A DNA stretch of 33,602 nt from Deltaproteobacteria bacterium (GCA_030621515.1 JAUXHN010000025.1:1-33602), one strand, 5' to 3'; counted from the stretch's first letter, positions 7,517 through 15,645 are shown. Numbers and translations are program-made. The notes: a model not told the origin generated them from the letters alone.

Positions 7517-9694
7517 CTACCTCGGCGCGGCTATCTTCTTGGCGCTCGGCCAGGAGTCGTCGGTCTTGACGATCTGACGCTTGACGGGGTTGCGGGGGCG
7601 TTCGTAGCGCGAGCAGTATTTCTCCCACAGGTCGATCACCCGGGTGGACTCCCCGTCATCTTCGAGCCCCTCGTAGAGTTTACCCAACTCCACGCGACCG
7701 TCCTCGCAGGCGTTCCACCCGTCCGCATCCTCCCACGCTCCAAGTGAGTAACTGTACATGGCCGGAATGGGGCGCGCGGCCATCTGGGCCAGGAGATCAA
7801 CCCAGGCCATTATCAATCGCGCCTTGCGAACATTGTACGCATCGCCGTGGATCTCACCTAAATTGAAGGTGTAATCCTCGAACAGCTCGTCGCCGGTCTC
7901 CGGATCCTGGTACTCGATGGACAGCATCACGTCGTCCTGGGGACGAATCTCCCCTCCCCTGGCCATCAGATCCGACAGGAAGAGCTGGGAGGTGTTTGCG
8001 AAGTAGTGAATGGCCTGCACGTCTTCTTTGACGGTGGAACTCTCCTCTCCGTAAAAGACGTTCATCCTGAGTGATTCCGGCAGACGCAACAGGAAGTGCA
8101 CATCCAGCGCCGTGGTCTCTATAAGGGAGATGAAACGAGGACCGAAGACCGCGTCCACCTCGGCCTCCGAGCCCAGAAAGACGTAAGCGCCCTTGCCCCG
8201 CTCGGTCAGACGATCCAGCAGCGAGTCGTTGAAGTCCCTTCCCACGCCCACTCCCGAGAGCCGTATGCGGCGGCTGTCGTAGTACTTGGAGATCATGGAG
8301 ATCATGCGCTCGTCGGTGACTCCCGTGTTGGTGAGGGCATCGGTGATCAGGATCAGCCGGTTGGAATACTCCGCCTGGTATGTGCGGTCGGCGATCTCGT
8401 ACCCTCGGGAGAGCCCCTTGTGAATATCGGTGGCGCCCATGGGGCGAAGCGCGTCGATGGCGCGCTCGAGGTCGCTGATCTTGTCGCGGCCCACCACGAA
8501 GTTCTCCACCGGTACGCACACGCTGTGATCGAAGAGCACCAGGTGGACCATGTCGCCGTCCTTCAACTCTTTGACGCTGCGGCTCAGGCCTCGCTTGAGG
8601 TAGTCCATACGACCCTCGTCATGCATGGAGCCGGAACGATCGATGACCCATGTAAGGACCATGTTGCGCCTGCTCGCCTTGTCGACCGGACGACCGCGCA
8701 CGGACATGGAGAGCGAGTATATGCCGTCCTCGCGGGGATCGGAGGCAACGTCCGCGTGTACGGCGAAGTCGTCGTCACCGCCGACGGTGAGCGTCTCGAA
8801 CGAGAAGTAGTTGAGCAGCTCGTGGGGCCGGATGTGGTCGAGGGGCAAGGGCAGGAACTTGTCGATGGCGTAGATGACCCGCTGGGCGGAGGAGAGGCTC
8901 ATGGTGTCGTCGTTGGACAGGTAGATTTCCGCGCCCCAGTCCTCGTACTCGGATCCAATCTCATCTTCAATCGGCTCGCCCACATCGCCCGCGATCTGCA
9001 ACTCGGAATCGTCGTAATCGGCGCCGGCGATCTCTTCGGATTCGGCCATCTCCATCGCGGGTGCCGCCTCTCTCGATCTGTCGGGGCTGGATGACTGTGC
9101 GAAAGGCGCGGACGCAGAATCGGCCGAAGGAGCCGACGATGGAGGCGGCGGCTGTGCGGCCGACGGGGGCGGGCTCGCAGGTGAAGGTGTCGCACCGGGG
9201 GCGGGCGCCGATTTGGCCATTCCCGCAGAGCTTCCACCACCGGCCCCGGAGCCGAGCAGACCATCGAGGTTTGAGCCGGGTCGCTTGTACTTCTTGCCGC
9301 TTTTCTTTTTCTTGTATTTCTTTCCCTTGTATTTCTTTCCCCCGTTTTTCTTTTTGGGCCTTGGCTTTTTCATGACAGGGGGCCTAGGCTTCGCGCCGGA
9401 GGCGATCTTCTTTTCTTCCTTGTCATACATCCCGTAGCAGCGACCCATATCCATCTTGAGGGCCGGCAGGGAGCTGTAGTTCGGTTTGGGCACGGTCAGG
9501 GTTCGCCTGTGGGACGGATGGCGCCTGGCCTCGAACTTGTGCGCCGGAGCGTCGTATCCCCCCGGTGCTGTCTCCCCCGCGATCTTGGGATCCCCTTTTC
9601 CCGGTTCGCTCACGTCTCCCTTGATAGCCGGACCGCAGCTGATCGCGAGGAACAGGATCGGCCAGAAGAATTTGGATGCAAATATTCGTTTCAT
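7517..9694 (-). CDS. YfbK-like von Willebrand factor A lipoprotein
   Basis: Predicted 725-residue lipoprotein. Three in-frame ATGs compete (9721, 9700, 9694); the GGGAG on the minus strand sits six bases before 9694 but abuts 9700, so 9694 is chosen. Cys20 ends the signal peptide (LAISC). A very Lys-rich, Gly-Tyr-Lys segment (about 105-141) and a Pro/Ala/Ser-rich low-complexity segment (about 150-215) follow. From about 250 the protein matches the YfbK architecture: an N-terminal block with PHELLNYF, a VWA domain with a complete metal-ion site (DRSGS at 352, the Thr in MGATDIHKG, the Asp in LITDALTNTG), and a C-terminal block containing GDAYNVRKARLIMAW. VWA domains bind partners through the metal; the partner is unknown. 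The basic tract could contact anionic envelope polymers, which is speculation. Confidence 0.88.
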   Translation of the reverse strand: MKRIFASKFFWPILFLAISCGPAIKGDVSEPGKGDPKIAGETAPGGYDAPAHKFEARRHPSHRRTLTVPKPNYSSLPALKMDMGRCYGMYDKEEKKIASGAKPRPPVMKKPRPKKKNGGKKYKGKKYKKKKSGKKYKRPGSNLDGLLGSGAGGGSSAGMAKSAPAPGATPSPASPPPSAAQPPPPSSAPSADSASAPFAQSSSPDRSREAAPAMEMAESEEIAGADYDDSELQIAGDVGEPIEDEIGSEYEDWGAEIYLSNDDTMSLSSAQRVIYAIDKFLPLPLDHIRPHELLNYFSFETLTVGGDDDFAVHADVASDPREDGIYSLSMSVRGRPVDKASRRNMVLTWVIDRSGSMHDEGRMDYLKRGLSRSVKELKDGDMVHLVLFDHSVCVPVENFVVGRDKISDLERAIDALRPMGATDIHKGLSRGYEIADRTYQAEYSNRLILITDALTNTGVTDERMISMISKYYDSRRIRLSGVGVGRDFNDSLLDRLTERGKGAYVFLGSEAEVDAVFGPRFISLIETTALDVHFLLRLPESLRMNVFYGEESSTVKEDVQAIHYFANTSQLFLSDLMARGGEIRPQDDVMLSIEYQDPETGDELFEDYTFNLGEIHGDAYNVRKARLIMAWVDLLAQMAARPIPAMYSYSLGAWEDADGWNACEDGRVELGKLYEGLEDDGESTRVIDLWEKYCSRYERPRNPVKRQIVKTDDSWPSAKKIAAPR

Positions 9695-9814
9695 GCTCAT
9701 CTCCCTTGATTCGCGGAACATGGCCGAGAAAAAACGACCGTTGCCCGTACTGACGGTGTAATCGATAAAAGGATCTATATCATGATGCTGCGGGTCATGG
9801 CGATGGATTCCGGT

Positions 9815-10459
9815 CTAGCCGGCCAGGGCTTCGAGGATGCTTTCCTCCGCGATGGCGCCCGAACGCACCACCGAGACGGCGCCGTTGCTCACGTCCACCA
9901 GGGTGGATTTCTCACCCGGCGACAGATCGCCCGCGTCGATGAGGAGGTTCACCGTGCGGCCGAAGTTCTTCTTGACCTGAGCGATCGAGTGGGCACCCTT
10001 CTTCTTGGCCAGGTTGGCCGACGAGACGAGAACGGGCCCGCCGAAGGCCGCGATGACCCTGGAAGAAACGTCGTCCTCCGGCACGCGCACCCCGAGCCAG
10101 CCCTTTGCCTTTGTCAGCGGTTTTCTCACCTTGGGGTGAAGACTGTCGCCGGCCTTGAAGAGCAACGTGACAGGCCCCGGCCAGAAACGATCCATGAGCG
10201 TGCGCGCATCGGGTGAGATGACGGACGCCACCTTGTCCACCCAGCTTCGGTCCGGTACGAAGACCAGCGCCGGCGCGTTCTTGACCCGCCGCTTGGCGTG
10301 GATCATCGCCGTGACGGCCGACGGGGATCCCAGATCGGCCGCGAGCTTGTACCCGGACGGCGTCGGGATGCACACGAGTTCACCGTTCGCGAGAGCCTCT
10401 CCTATTTGTTTGTAGAGTTGCGGGTTGGATTGCAGTTCGGAAAACTTGATTGTTTTCAT
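9815..10459 (-). CDS. YrdC/Sua5-family protein (divergent threonylcarbamoyl-AMP synthase-like)
   Basis: A 214-residue protein of the YrdC/Sua5/YciO/YwlC fold. True TsaC/Sua5 makes threonylcarbamoyl-AMP for the t6A tRNA modification. Supporting lines are the basic KRR at 56-58, FWPGPVTLLF, LGVRVP, VLVSSAN (Ser147, Asn149) and STLVDVSNGAVSVVRSGAI, matching the family in order and spacing. The segment that is usually PTDT-x-YGL reads PTPSGYKL (32-39), losing the Asp and the Gly, so the substrate pocket may differ and YciO-like activity is possible. The start has GAAGGAG a few bases upstream. It lies 77 bases downstream of rsmI on the same strand and may be part of that transcript. Confidence 0.8.
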   Translation of the reverse strand: MKTIKFSELQSNPQLYKQIGEALANGELVCIPTPSGYKLAADLGSPSAVTAMIHAKRRVKNAPALVFVPDRSWVDKVASVISPDARTLMDRFWPGPVTLLFKAGDSLHPKVRKPLTKAKGWLGVRVPEDDVSSRVIAAFGGPVLVSSANLAKKKGAHSIAQVKKNFGRTVNLLIDAGDLSPGEKSTLVDVSNGAVSVVRSGAIAEESILEALAG

Positions 10460-10536
10460 TCACTCTCCTTCAATGTCTTACTACTATTTTGCAACAATTC
10501 GGGGCTTCGCGCCATTCCCGTATCGTGTAATGTTTT

Positions 10537-11391
10537 TTATTTTTCTTCGGAGATGGCCTCCACGGCTATCTCGTAGATTCTTTTCCTGGAGACGCCCAGA
10601 GCCCTGCTCAGGTTCGCCGCGACGTCCTTCGCCGATCCTCCGGCGCTCACCTGCGCAACGACGAGCTGCGTGAGGCGCGCGGTCGAGATCTCCTCCATTG
10701 TTTGTTCGTTTCCCGCCACGACGACGGTGATCTCTCCCCTGACCCGGTCCGAGAACCGGTCCGCCAGATCGTCGAGGCTTCCGCGGGCTATCTCCTCATG
10801 GATCTTGGTCATCTCCCGGAGCACCACGGCAGGTCTGTCCAGGCACACCCGGGCGAGATCCCCGAGGGTTCGTCCCAGGCGGTTGGGAGATTCGTACAGC
10901 ACCGAGATCGATGGGTCCACCGCGATGGCCTTGAGCCGATCTTCCCGCTTTTTTTTCGAACGGGGAAGAAAACCCACAAAGCGGACGCCTTCCCCTCGGA
11001 GGGCCGCCACTGAAATCGCTGCGGCGAGGGCGGACGGCCCCGGTATGGGCGAAACCGTTATGCCCGCTCGTGAAGCGGCGTCGACGAGTTGTTCGCCGGG
11101 ATCCGAAATGGAAGGAGTCCCCGCATCGCTGACGAGGGCCACGTCATCCCCGCCCTCGAGTCGGGCGAGAAGGGAAGGAACCGCGCGCCGCGCGTTCTGC
11201 TCGCGAAAACTGACGCAGGGAGTGGAGATATCGTATCGGCCCAGGAGCCTGGCGGTCACCCGGGTGTCCTCGGCGGCAATAACGGAAACGCTCCGCAACA
11301 CCTCGAGAGCTCTCACGGTGATATCTTTCAGGTTGCCGATGGGGGTTCCGACCACGAATAGAGTTCCCCCATCCCGCCCGCCCGAACTCAT
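10537..11391 (-). CDS. rsmI: 16S rRNA (cytidine1402-2'-O)-methyltransferase RsmI
   Basis: RsmI methylates the 2'-OH of C1402 in 16S rRNA using S-adenosylmethionine in the cytoplasm. The 284-residue length is typical. Characteristic tetrapyrrole-methylase-fold lines are present: LFVVGTPIGNLKDIT near the start, IAAEDTR at about 39-45, ALVSDAGTPSISDPGE, PIPGPSALAAAISV and GFLPR. The ATG overlaps the rpoH stop by four bases (ATGA, 11388-11391), with GAGGACGAGGA just ahead inside rpoH, so translation is probably coupled. The C-terminal tail (GSAKDVAANLSRALGVSRKRIYEIA) is the usual helical tail of the family. Confidence 0.96.
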   Translation of the reverse strand: MSSGGRDGGTLFVVGTPIGNLKDITVRALEVLRSVSVIAAEDTRVTARLLGRYDISTPCVSFREQNARRAVPSLLARLEGGDDVALVSDAGTPSISDPGEQLVDAASRAGITVSPIPGPSALAAAISVAALRGEGVRFVGFLPRSKKKREDRLKAIAVDPSISVLYESPNRLGRTLGDLARVCLDRPAVVLREMTKIHEEIARGSLDDLADRFSDRVRGEITVVVAGNEQTMEEISTARLTQLVVAQVSAGGSAKDVAANLSRALGVSRKRIYEIAVEAISEEK

Positions 11392-12311
11392 TCCTCGTCC
11401 TCTTCGAAGTACTCCGGCATCCCGGCGGTAAGGTAGGTTCGGAGCTTGGTGAGCAGGCGCTTCTCCACCTGGCGTATCCGTTCCCTGCTCACTGTGAACT
11501 CGTCACCGATCTCCTGGAGCGTCATGGGGTCGTTGCTCATCAACCGCTTGCGAAAGATGAACGCCTCCTTGTCGACCAGGGTCTTCCCGTACGCCTCCAG
11601 GTGATCGGACAGGGCGTCGTCGAAATGCGCCTCCATGAACAGCTCGTCCTGTAGCTCCCGGGGATCCGGCAGCATGTCCATGCGCGTGAGCGAGCGCCCC
11701 TCCCCGTCAAACATCTCCGCGTTCAGGGATACGTCGTCGCCCTTGAGCCGCTTGTCCATGTCGACCACTTCATTCTCGGAGACGCCGATGCGATCCGCGA
11801 GCATCGTGGTCGTCGGTTCTATACCCATGGCCTTGAGGCGCGCGCGCTCCTTGTTGAGATTGAAGAAGAGCTTGCGCTGGGCCTGGGTGGTCCCGAGCTT
11901 GACGAGCCGCCAGTTGTTGAGGACGAACCGGAGTATGTACGCGCGGATCCACCACGCGGCGTACGATGAGAGCTTGACCCCCCGCGAGGGATCGAACTTC
12001 TTGACCGCGTGCATGAGGCCGATGTTGCCCTCCTGGATGAGGTCCATGATGTTCCGGTAGGCCCGTCGGTATTCGAACGCAATCTTGACGACGAGGCGCA
12101 GGTTGGAAGTAACCAGGCGCGCCGCCGCCTGGACATCTCCGGTGGCGACATAGTGCTCGGCGAGGGTCTTCTCCTCAGCGGGATCGAGCAGGGGGTAGTT
12201 CCTGATCTCCCGCAGGAAAGCATCGAGTGGATCGTATTTGGTTACGTCGGCCGGCCTGGCGGGAGGCATCGAGGGCCTGTTGGGTTTGTTCTTTTTCTTC
12301 TTTGCTACCAT
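11388..12311 (-). CDS. rpoH: RNA polymerase sigma-32 factor RpoH
   Basis: Heat-shock-type sigma factor of 307 residues. Region 1.2/2 is clear (DAFLREIRNYPLLDPAEE, then NLRLVVKIAFEYRR, DLIQEGNIGLMHAVKKFDP and SSYAAWWIRAYI). The diagnostic RpoH box QRKLFFNL spans residues 145-152. Region 4 ends with TVSRERIRQVEKRLLTKLR, a helix-turn-helix for the -35 element. A Lys-rich N-terminus (residues 4-9) and an acidic C-terminus (FEEDEE) are unusual additions. No Shine-Dalgarno sequence is obvious before the ATG at 12311, and two direct GTGTTAAC repeats lie in the leader, so control at the mRNA or promoter level is plausible. It is translated just ahead of rsmI with a 4-bp overlap. Confidence 0.95.
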   Translation of the reverse strand: MVAKKKKNKPNRPSMPPARPADVTKYDPLDAFLREIRNYPLLDPAEEKTLAEHYVATGDVQAAARLVTSNLRLVVKIAFEYRRAYRNIMDLIQEGNIGLMHAVKKFDPSRGVKLSSYAAWWIRAYILRFVLNNWRLVKLGTTQAQRKLFFNLNKERARLKAMGIEPTTTMLADRIGVSENEVVDMDKRLKGDDVSLNAEMFDGEGRSLTRMDMLPDPRELQDELFMEAHFDDALSDHLEAYGKTLVDKEAFIFRKRLMSNDPMTLQEIGDEFTVSRERIRQVEKRLLTKLRTYLTAGMPEYFEEDEE

Positions 12312-12350
12312 GCGTACCGACGACTCTCGCTGGCCGTTCCCTGGTTTCTC

Positions 12351-12374
12351 GTGTTAACCTGAATTGGTGTTAAC
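12351..12374 (-). promoter_or_regulatory. Direct repeat GTGTTAAC-N8-GTGTTAAC upstream of rpoH
   Basis: Two identical 8-base units at 12351-12358 and 12367-12374 are separated by eight bases, i.e. a 16-base period. They lie 40-63 bases before the rpoH start, in the 129-base spacer divergent with the four-Cys protein gene. A TATATT-like stretch sits just upstream of them on the minus strand, without a convincing -35. The arrangement suggests a repressor or activator site, but the cognate regulator is unknown. Confidence 0.4.
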
Positions 12375-12440
12375 ATGCAAAATATAACTTGTCTCATCGG
12401 TACCCAAAAGACAGCATGAGCCTATCCCAGCAGGCACTAA

Positions 12441-12644
12441 ATGGAAGTTGATTACCGACCGGATTTCGAGGAACAAAGGGCCCGCTATTCCTTCTGCTTC
12501 ACCTGCGAGGACTGCGCCCACTTCGACGGCGAGACCGGCGAGTGCCTGCACGGTTTTCCAAACCGGCAGCACAGACTGAAATACTATATGAGCGAGATCC
12601 GCCCGGGCACCATTCTCTTTTGCAAGGACTTCGATCTGGCGTGA
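12441..12644 (+). CDS. Small four-cysteine protein (possible zinc-binding)
   Basis: A 67-residue cytoplasmic protein without signal peptide. It contains FCFTCEDCAHFD followed by GECLHGFP, giving Cys at 19, 22, 25 and 35; Cys-x2-Cys-x2-Cys plus a fourth Cys and nearby His residues suggest a metal site such as zinc or an Fe-S cluster. I recall similar short proteins as hypotheticals in myxobacteria but cannot name a function. The ribosome site is weak (AGG nine bases upstream of the ATG). It is divergent from rpoH and convergent with the basic-tailed protein, with a hairpin between the two stops. Confidence 0.7.
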   Translation: MEVDYRPDFEEQRARYSFCFTCEDCAHFDGETGECLHGFPNRQHRLKYYMSEIRPGTILFCKDFDLA

Positions 12645-12675
12645 TCCCTATTGAAGCTGGCCTCAAACATCTTCC

Positions 12676-12698
12676 CCTTCCCCTACATCAGGGGAAGG
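12676..12698. terminator. Candidate bidirectional hairpin between convergent genes
   Basis: A perfect 9-bp inverted repeat (CCTTCCCCT and AGGGGAAGG) with a five-base loop lies between the two convergent stop codons. Neither strand has a clear T-run after it, so an intrinsic terminator is only a moderate possibility. Confidence 0.4.
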
Positions 12699-12709
12699 CC
12701 GGGATGGGG

Positions 12710-13234
12710 TTATTTCTTCTTGCCCTTTTTACGACGCTTCTTGCGATCTCCCACCACTCCGGCGGACACCGCCTGCTTGTCGATCACAGAGATCATATCC
12801 ATCTTGAGCACCCGCCTGCCATCCACATTCTTGACCTTGCCCCTCAGTCGGACCCTCGCTCCGGGAAGGATCACTTCCTCTACTCCCTGGAACTGCTTGC
12901 CGTACTGCTTTGTCAGTTCCTGGTGATGTTCCCGCGTGAACTTCCCCGGTTTTGCCGGGACCACGGCGAGGATGCCGCCCTCCATCTCTAGCTCGAACGG
13001 AGAGTAGACCTCCGCCTCCTTGAGCTTGTGAATGGTGGGCTGCGGGTTGCGTCCGCCCGTCATCACCAGATACGATCGATAGAAGTACGCCACGCAGTTC
13101 TGCCCGCGAACCGGCGAGCGCAGGGGCTCCTCCACGCGGGCGATGCCCTCGACGATGTTCACCCCATTCTCCAGCTTATCGAATTTCCCGGTGGGCTCCG
13201 GATCCTTGAAGAATGTGGATATTGACCTGATCAT
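12710..13234 (-). CDS. Hypothetical basic-tailed protein, possible GIDE-like domain
   Basis: A 174-residue protein without signal peptide. The line GIARVEEPLRSPVRGQNCVAYFYRS, a central glycine-containing strand pattern, and VILPGARVRLRGKVKNV near the C-terminus suggest a small beta-rich fold similar to the GIDE domain of MULAN/GIDE-type proteins and their bacterial relatives. This is a weak pattern-based guess. The last 14 residues are almost all Lys, Arg or Gly. The start is supported by AAAGGGG five bases before the ATG. There is no transmembrane segment, although GIDE proteins usually have one, so the assignment is uncertain. It stands alone, convergent with the four-Cys protein. Confidence 0.7.
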   Translation of the reverse strand: MIRSISTFFKDPEPTGKFDKLENGVNIVEGIARVEEPLRSPVRGQNCVAYFYRSYLVMTGGRNPQPTIHKLKEAEVYSPFELEMEGGILAVVPAKPGKFTREHHQELTKQYGKQFQGVEEVILPGARVRLRGKVKNVDGRRVLKMDMISVIDKQAVSAGVVGDRKKRRKKGKKK

Positions 13235-13305
13235 TACGGCCCCTTTCGGTGGGGACCATAATGATCATTTAACCAAAGGGCAAGAAGCATGCGCGCGCGG
13301 AACCA

Positions 13306-14643
13306 CTAACGAGATGCTGCGGAGACGCTCCAGTCTGCGGCGAGGTAGACCGGTTGGGAACCGACGTTGGAGGTGTGGTAGTAGCTGTTTGCGTTATCAT
13401 CCGTGATCCCCGACAGGCCCGCCGGGCTGAAGGTGATTCCAGAGGGAAGCGTCGGGTGGGTTGCTCCCTCACTGAAGGCGACCATATCAATCCAGTTGGT
13501 CCCCGTGGAAAGATTGCAGGTGCCGGAGCAGAGCGCGACCCAACCTCCTCGCCCGTCGGAAAAGGGAATATTCTGTCCGGCGTCTATGTCGCCCGCGAGA
13601 GGTGTTTCGGCAACGTAGACCGAGCCTCCGGGCGCAAGGATGTGGGTCGGCAGGTCAATGGTGAAATCCGTATATGAAGTGCTGGAATCGTTGATGTACA
13701 GCGCCATCGGGTTCAGATCGATGCTGCTGCCGGTGGGATTGTAAAGAACAAGATAATCGTTGGTGCCGATGTAGAGCTCGTCGATGCGAACGCTGCTGCC
13801 TCCCAGGCTGACGTAAATATTGATGACAACTGCAGCTGCGATCGGATTGCCGCACGTGTCGGTGACGCCCGTGCCTACCGTGAGCTCATAGTGATCGCCG
13901 TCGGCGAGGCCCGACAGGGCAATGTCGTACGTGCTCGCGTTCACCGTGGTGATGGCGCCCATTGTGCCGGAGCCGGTGACGGCAGCCCACGTGACGCTGG
14001 TGGTATCGACGTTGAGCACGTCCTCCGAAAAAGTGAGGGTGTAAGTATCCGCAGTGGTACCCACGGGGAAGATATCATCGGCCGACGTGACGGTCGGATC
14101 GCCGGCGACGGGATCGACACAGACCTCGATTGTGATGGCAATATCCACTGTTGCGGCCAGGGTTTCACCGCAGGTGTCCTCCACGCCGGTGCCGACACTG
14201 AGCGTGTACTCGTCGCCCTCGGCGGCGCCCGAGAACGCGACCGTGTATTCGGATCCGCTCACCTCGGTGATGGAGTCCATCGTTCCCGAGCCGGTAACCA
14301 CGGTCCAGGTGATGTTGGTGGTGTCTGCGTTGAAGACATCTTCGTTGAAGGTCAGCGTGTAGGTGTCGTCAGTTGTGTCCCATGCGTACGCCTCGTCGCC
14401 GGAGGTGACAGTGGGAGCTCCGGTAACGGGATCGACGCACGGCCCGGTATCGGAATCGGTGTCGGAATCAGTGTCGGAATCACTGTCTGTGTCGCTGTCT
14501 GTGTCGGAGTCGGAATCCGAGTCGCTGTCGGAGTCGGAATCCGAGTCGCTGGAGGGGGGAGTCACGGTCGTGGTCGAACAGCCTGTGGAGAATACTCCAG
14601 AAGAAAGAACCATGACGCAGGCTAATACTGTGATTTGATTCAT
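13306..14643 (-). CDS. Lipoprotein with two Ig-like domains and a lamin-tail domain
   Basis: Predicted 445-residue lipoprotein. The frame extends to 14679, but the ATG at 14643 has AAGGAAGG directly upstream and starts a signal peptide ending at Cys22 (FSTGC). A Ser-Asp-rich linker (32-66) is followed by two homologous 100-residue modules, each starting near CVDPV-x-G-x-PTVTS and containing YTLTF-x-EDV-x-N-x-DTT and VGTGV-x-DTCG; these resemble the SbsA-type bacterial Ig-like domain. The C-terminal 150 residues (VRIDELYIGTNDYLVLYNP, ALYIND, ILAPGGSVYVAE, NWIDMVAFSEG) match the lamin-tail (LTD) domain, a beta-sandwich common in secreted bacterial proteins. No enzyme is attached. It is divergent from the parvulin gene across a 125-base spacer. 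Confidence 0.87.
   Translation of the reverse strand: MNQITVLACVMVLSSGVFSTGCSTTTVTPPSSDSDSDSDSDSDSDSDTDSDTDSDSDTDSDTDSDTGPCVDPVTGAPTVTSGDEAYAWDTTDDTYTLTFNEDVFNADTTNITWTVVTGSGTMDSITEVSGSEYTVAFSGAAEGDEYTLSVGTGVEDTCGETLAATVDIAITIEVCVDPVAGDPTVTSADDIFPVGTTADTYTLTFSEDVLNVDTTSVTWAAVTGSGTMGAITTVNASTYDIALSGLADGDHYELTVGTGVTDTCGNPIAAAVVINIYVSLGGSSVRIDELYIGTNDYLVLYNPTGSSIDLNPMALYINDSSTSYTDFTIDLPTHILAPGGSVYVAETPLAGDIDAGQNIPFSDGRGGWVALCSGTCNLSTGTNWIDMVAFSEGATHPTLPSGITFSPAGLSGITDDNANSYYHTSNVGSQPVYLAADWSVSAASR
14446..14550 (-). repeat. Hexanucleotide coding repeat, Ser-Asp-rich linker
   Basis: A tract of about 105 bases encodes about 35 residues. Ser-Asp dominates at the amino end (about eight consecutive pairs), then Thr-Asp and Ser-Asp alternate. 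It differs from the Thr-Asp-rich tracts elsewhere in the window. Confidence 0.87.
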
Positions 14644-14691
14644 TGCCTTCCTTTCATATGGATAAGGCAATAGTATCATTTTGAGAAAATA

Positions 14692-14720
14692 TCGAAATTG
14701 TTTTTAAAAACCCATATAGT
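14692..14720 (+). promoter_or_regulatory. Candidate sigma-70-type promoter for the parvulin-channel-murI gene run
   Basis: TCGAAA (14692-14697) and TATAGT (14715-14720) are separated by 17 bases, and lie 49 bases before the parvulin start at 14769. The -10 match is good and the -35 is moderate (four of six). The spacer is AT-rich compared with its surroundings. Confidence 0.45.
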
Positions 14721-14768
14721 ATCTGCCAGCCGGACAGGAGTTCGGCCAAACTAAAAATGGAGAAGACA

Positions 14769-15620
14769 ATGAATCGCTTTGCAATGGTAACAGCGGCCTC
14801 GATGCTCGCCCTGGGGCTTGTGGGTTGCGGCTCGCAGGACACGGACACGGACAGTACAATTGAGACTCTGAAGGTTGAAGACAAGGAGGCTCCGGGGCTG
14901 GCCGAGAATCAGACGGAGAAGGAAAGGGCGGGCGTGAAGACCGAAGTTCCCAGGCCGGTCAAACGGTCAAAAGAAAAGCTGTCGGCGTCGCATATCCTGC
15001 TCATGCACAAGGAGTCCAAGCGCGTTCCCCCGACGGTGACCCGCACGAAGGACGAGGCCAAAAAGCTGGCCGATGAGATCTACAAAAAGCTCAAGGGAGG
15101 CGCGGATTTCGCCGAGCTGGCACAGGAGCACTCGGATTGCCCATCCGGCGAGCGAAAGGGCGGCAACCTGGGCATCTTCCCGGCAAACCGGATGGCGCCC
15201 GAGTTCACGGAGGGGGTCAAGGGGATCGCCGTGGGTGAAATCACGGAGCCAGTCGAGACCCCGTTCGGCTATCACATCATCAAGCGCCAGGAGGTGGAGG
15301 AAGTTCACGCCAGACACATCCTGCTGATGCACGCGGAGTCCAAGCGAAAACCAACGTCCGTCACCCGCACAAAGGACGAGGCGAAAAAACTGATCGATGA
15401 AATCCAGAAGAAACTCAAGGACGGGGCCGATTTCGCCGAGCTGGCAAAGGAGTACTCGGATTGTCCGTCCGGCAAGAGCAGGGGCGGCGATCTGGGCACC
15501 TTCGGGAAAGCCCGGATGGCTCCTCCCTTCGAAAAAGCCGCGTTCGCCCTCGAGGAGAACGGTGTATCGGATGTTGTCGAGACCGAGTTCGGCTACCACA
15601 TAATCCAGCGACTTCCGTAG
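14769..15620 (+). CDS. Lipoprotein with two tandem parvulin (PpiC) domains
   Basis: Predicted 283-residue periplasm-facing lipoprotein, likely a peptidyl-prolyl isomerase/chaperone for exported proteins. The ATG at 14769 has GGAG six bases upstream and is preferred over the ATG at 14757. Cys20 ends the signal peptide (GLVGC) and is followed by GSQDTDTDS, a vestige of the Asp-Thr linker seen in neighbours. Two parvulin domains follow, each opening with HILLMH and closing with FGYHII; both contain TRTKDEAKKL, GADFAELA and SDCPSG. They are very similar to each other, pointing to internal duplication. Each has one Cys in the same loop. There is no SurA-like N-terminal chaperone domain. It heads a plus-strand run ending with murI. 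Confidence 0.9.
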   Translation: MNRFAMVTAASMLALGLVGCGSQDTDTDSTIETLKVEDKEAPGLAENQTEKERAGVKTEVPRPVKRSKEKLSASHILLMHKESKRVPPTVTRTKDEAKKLADEIYKKLKGGADFAELAQEHSDCPSGERKGGNLGIFPANRMAPEFTEGVKGIAVGEITEPVETPFGYHIIKRQEVEEVHARHILLMHAESKRKPTSVTRTKDEAKKLIDEIQKKLKDGADFAELAKEYSDCPSGKSRGGDLGTFGKARMAPPFEKAAFALEENGVSDVVETEFGYHIIQRLP

Positions 15621-15645
15621 TAACCGCGAAATCCACTATGCGCCG

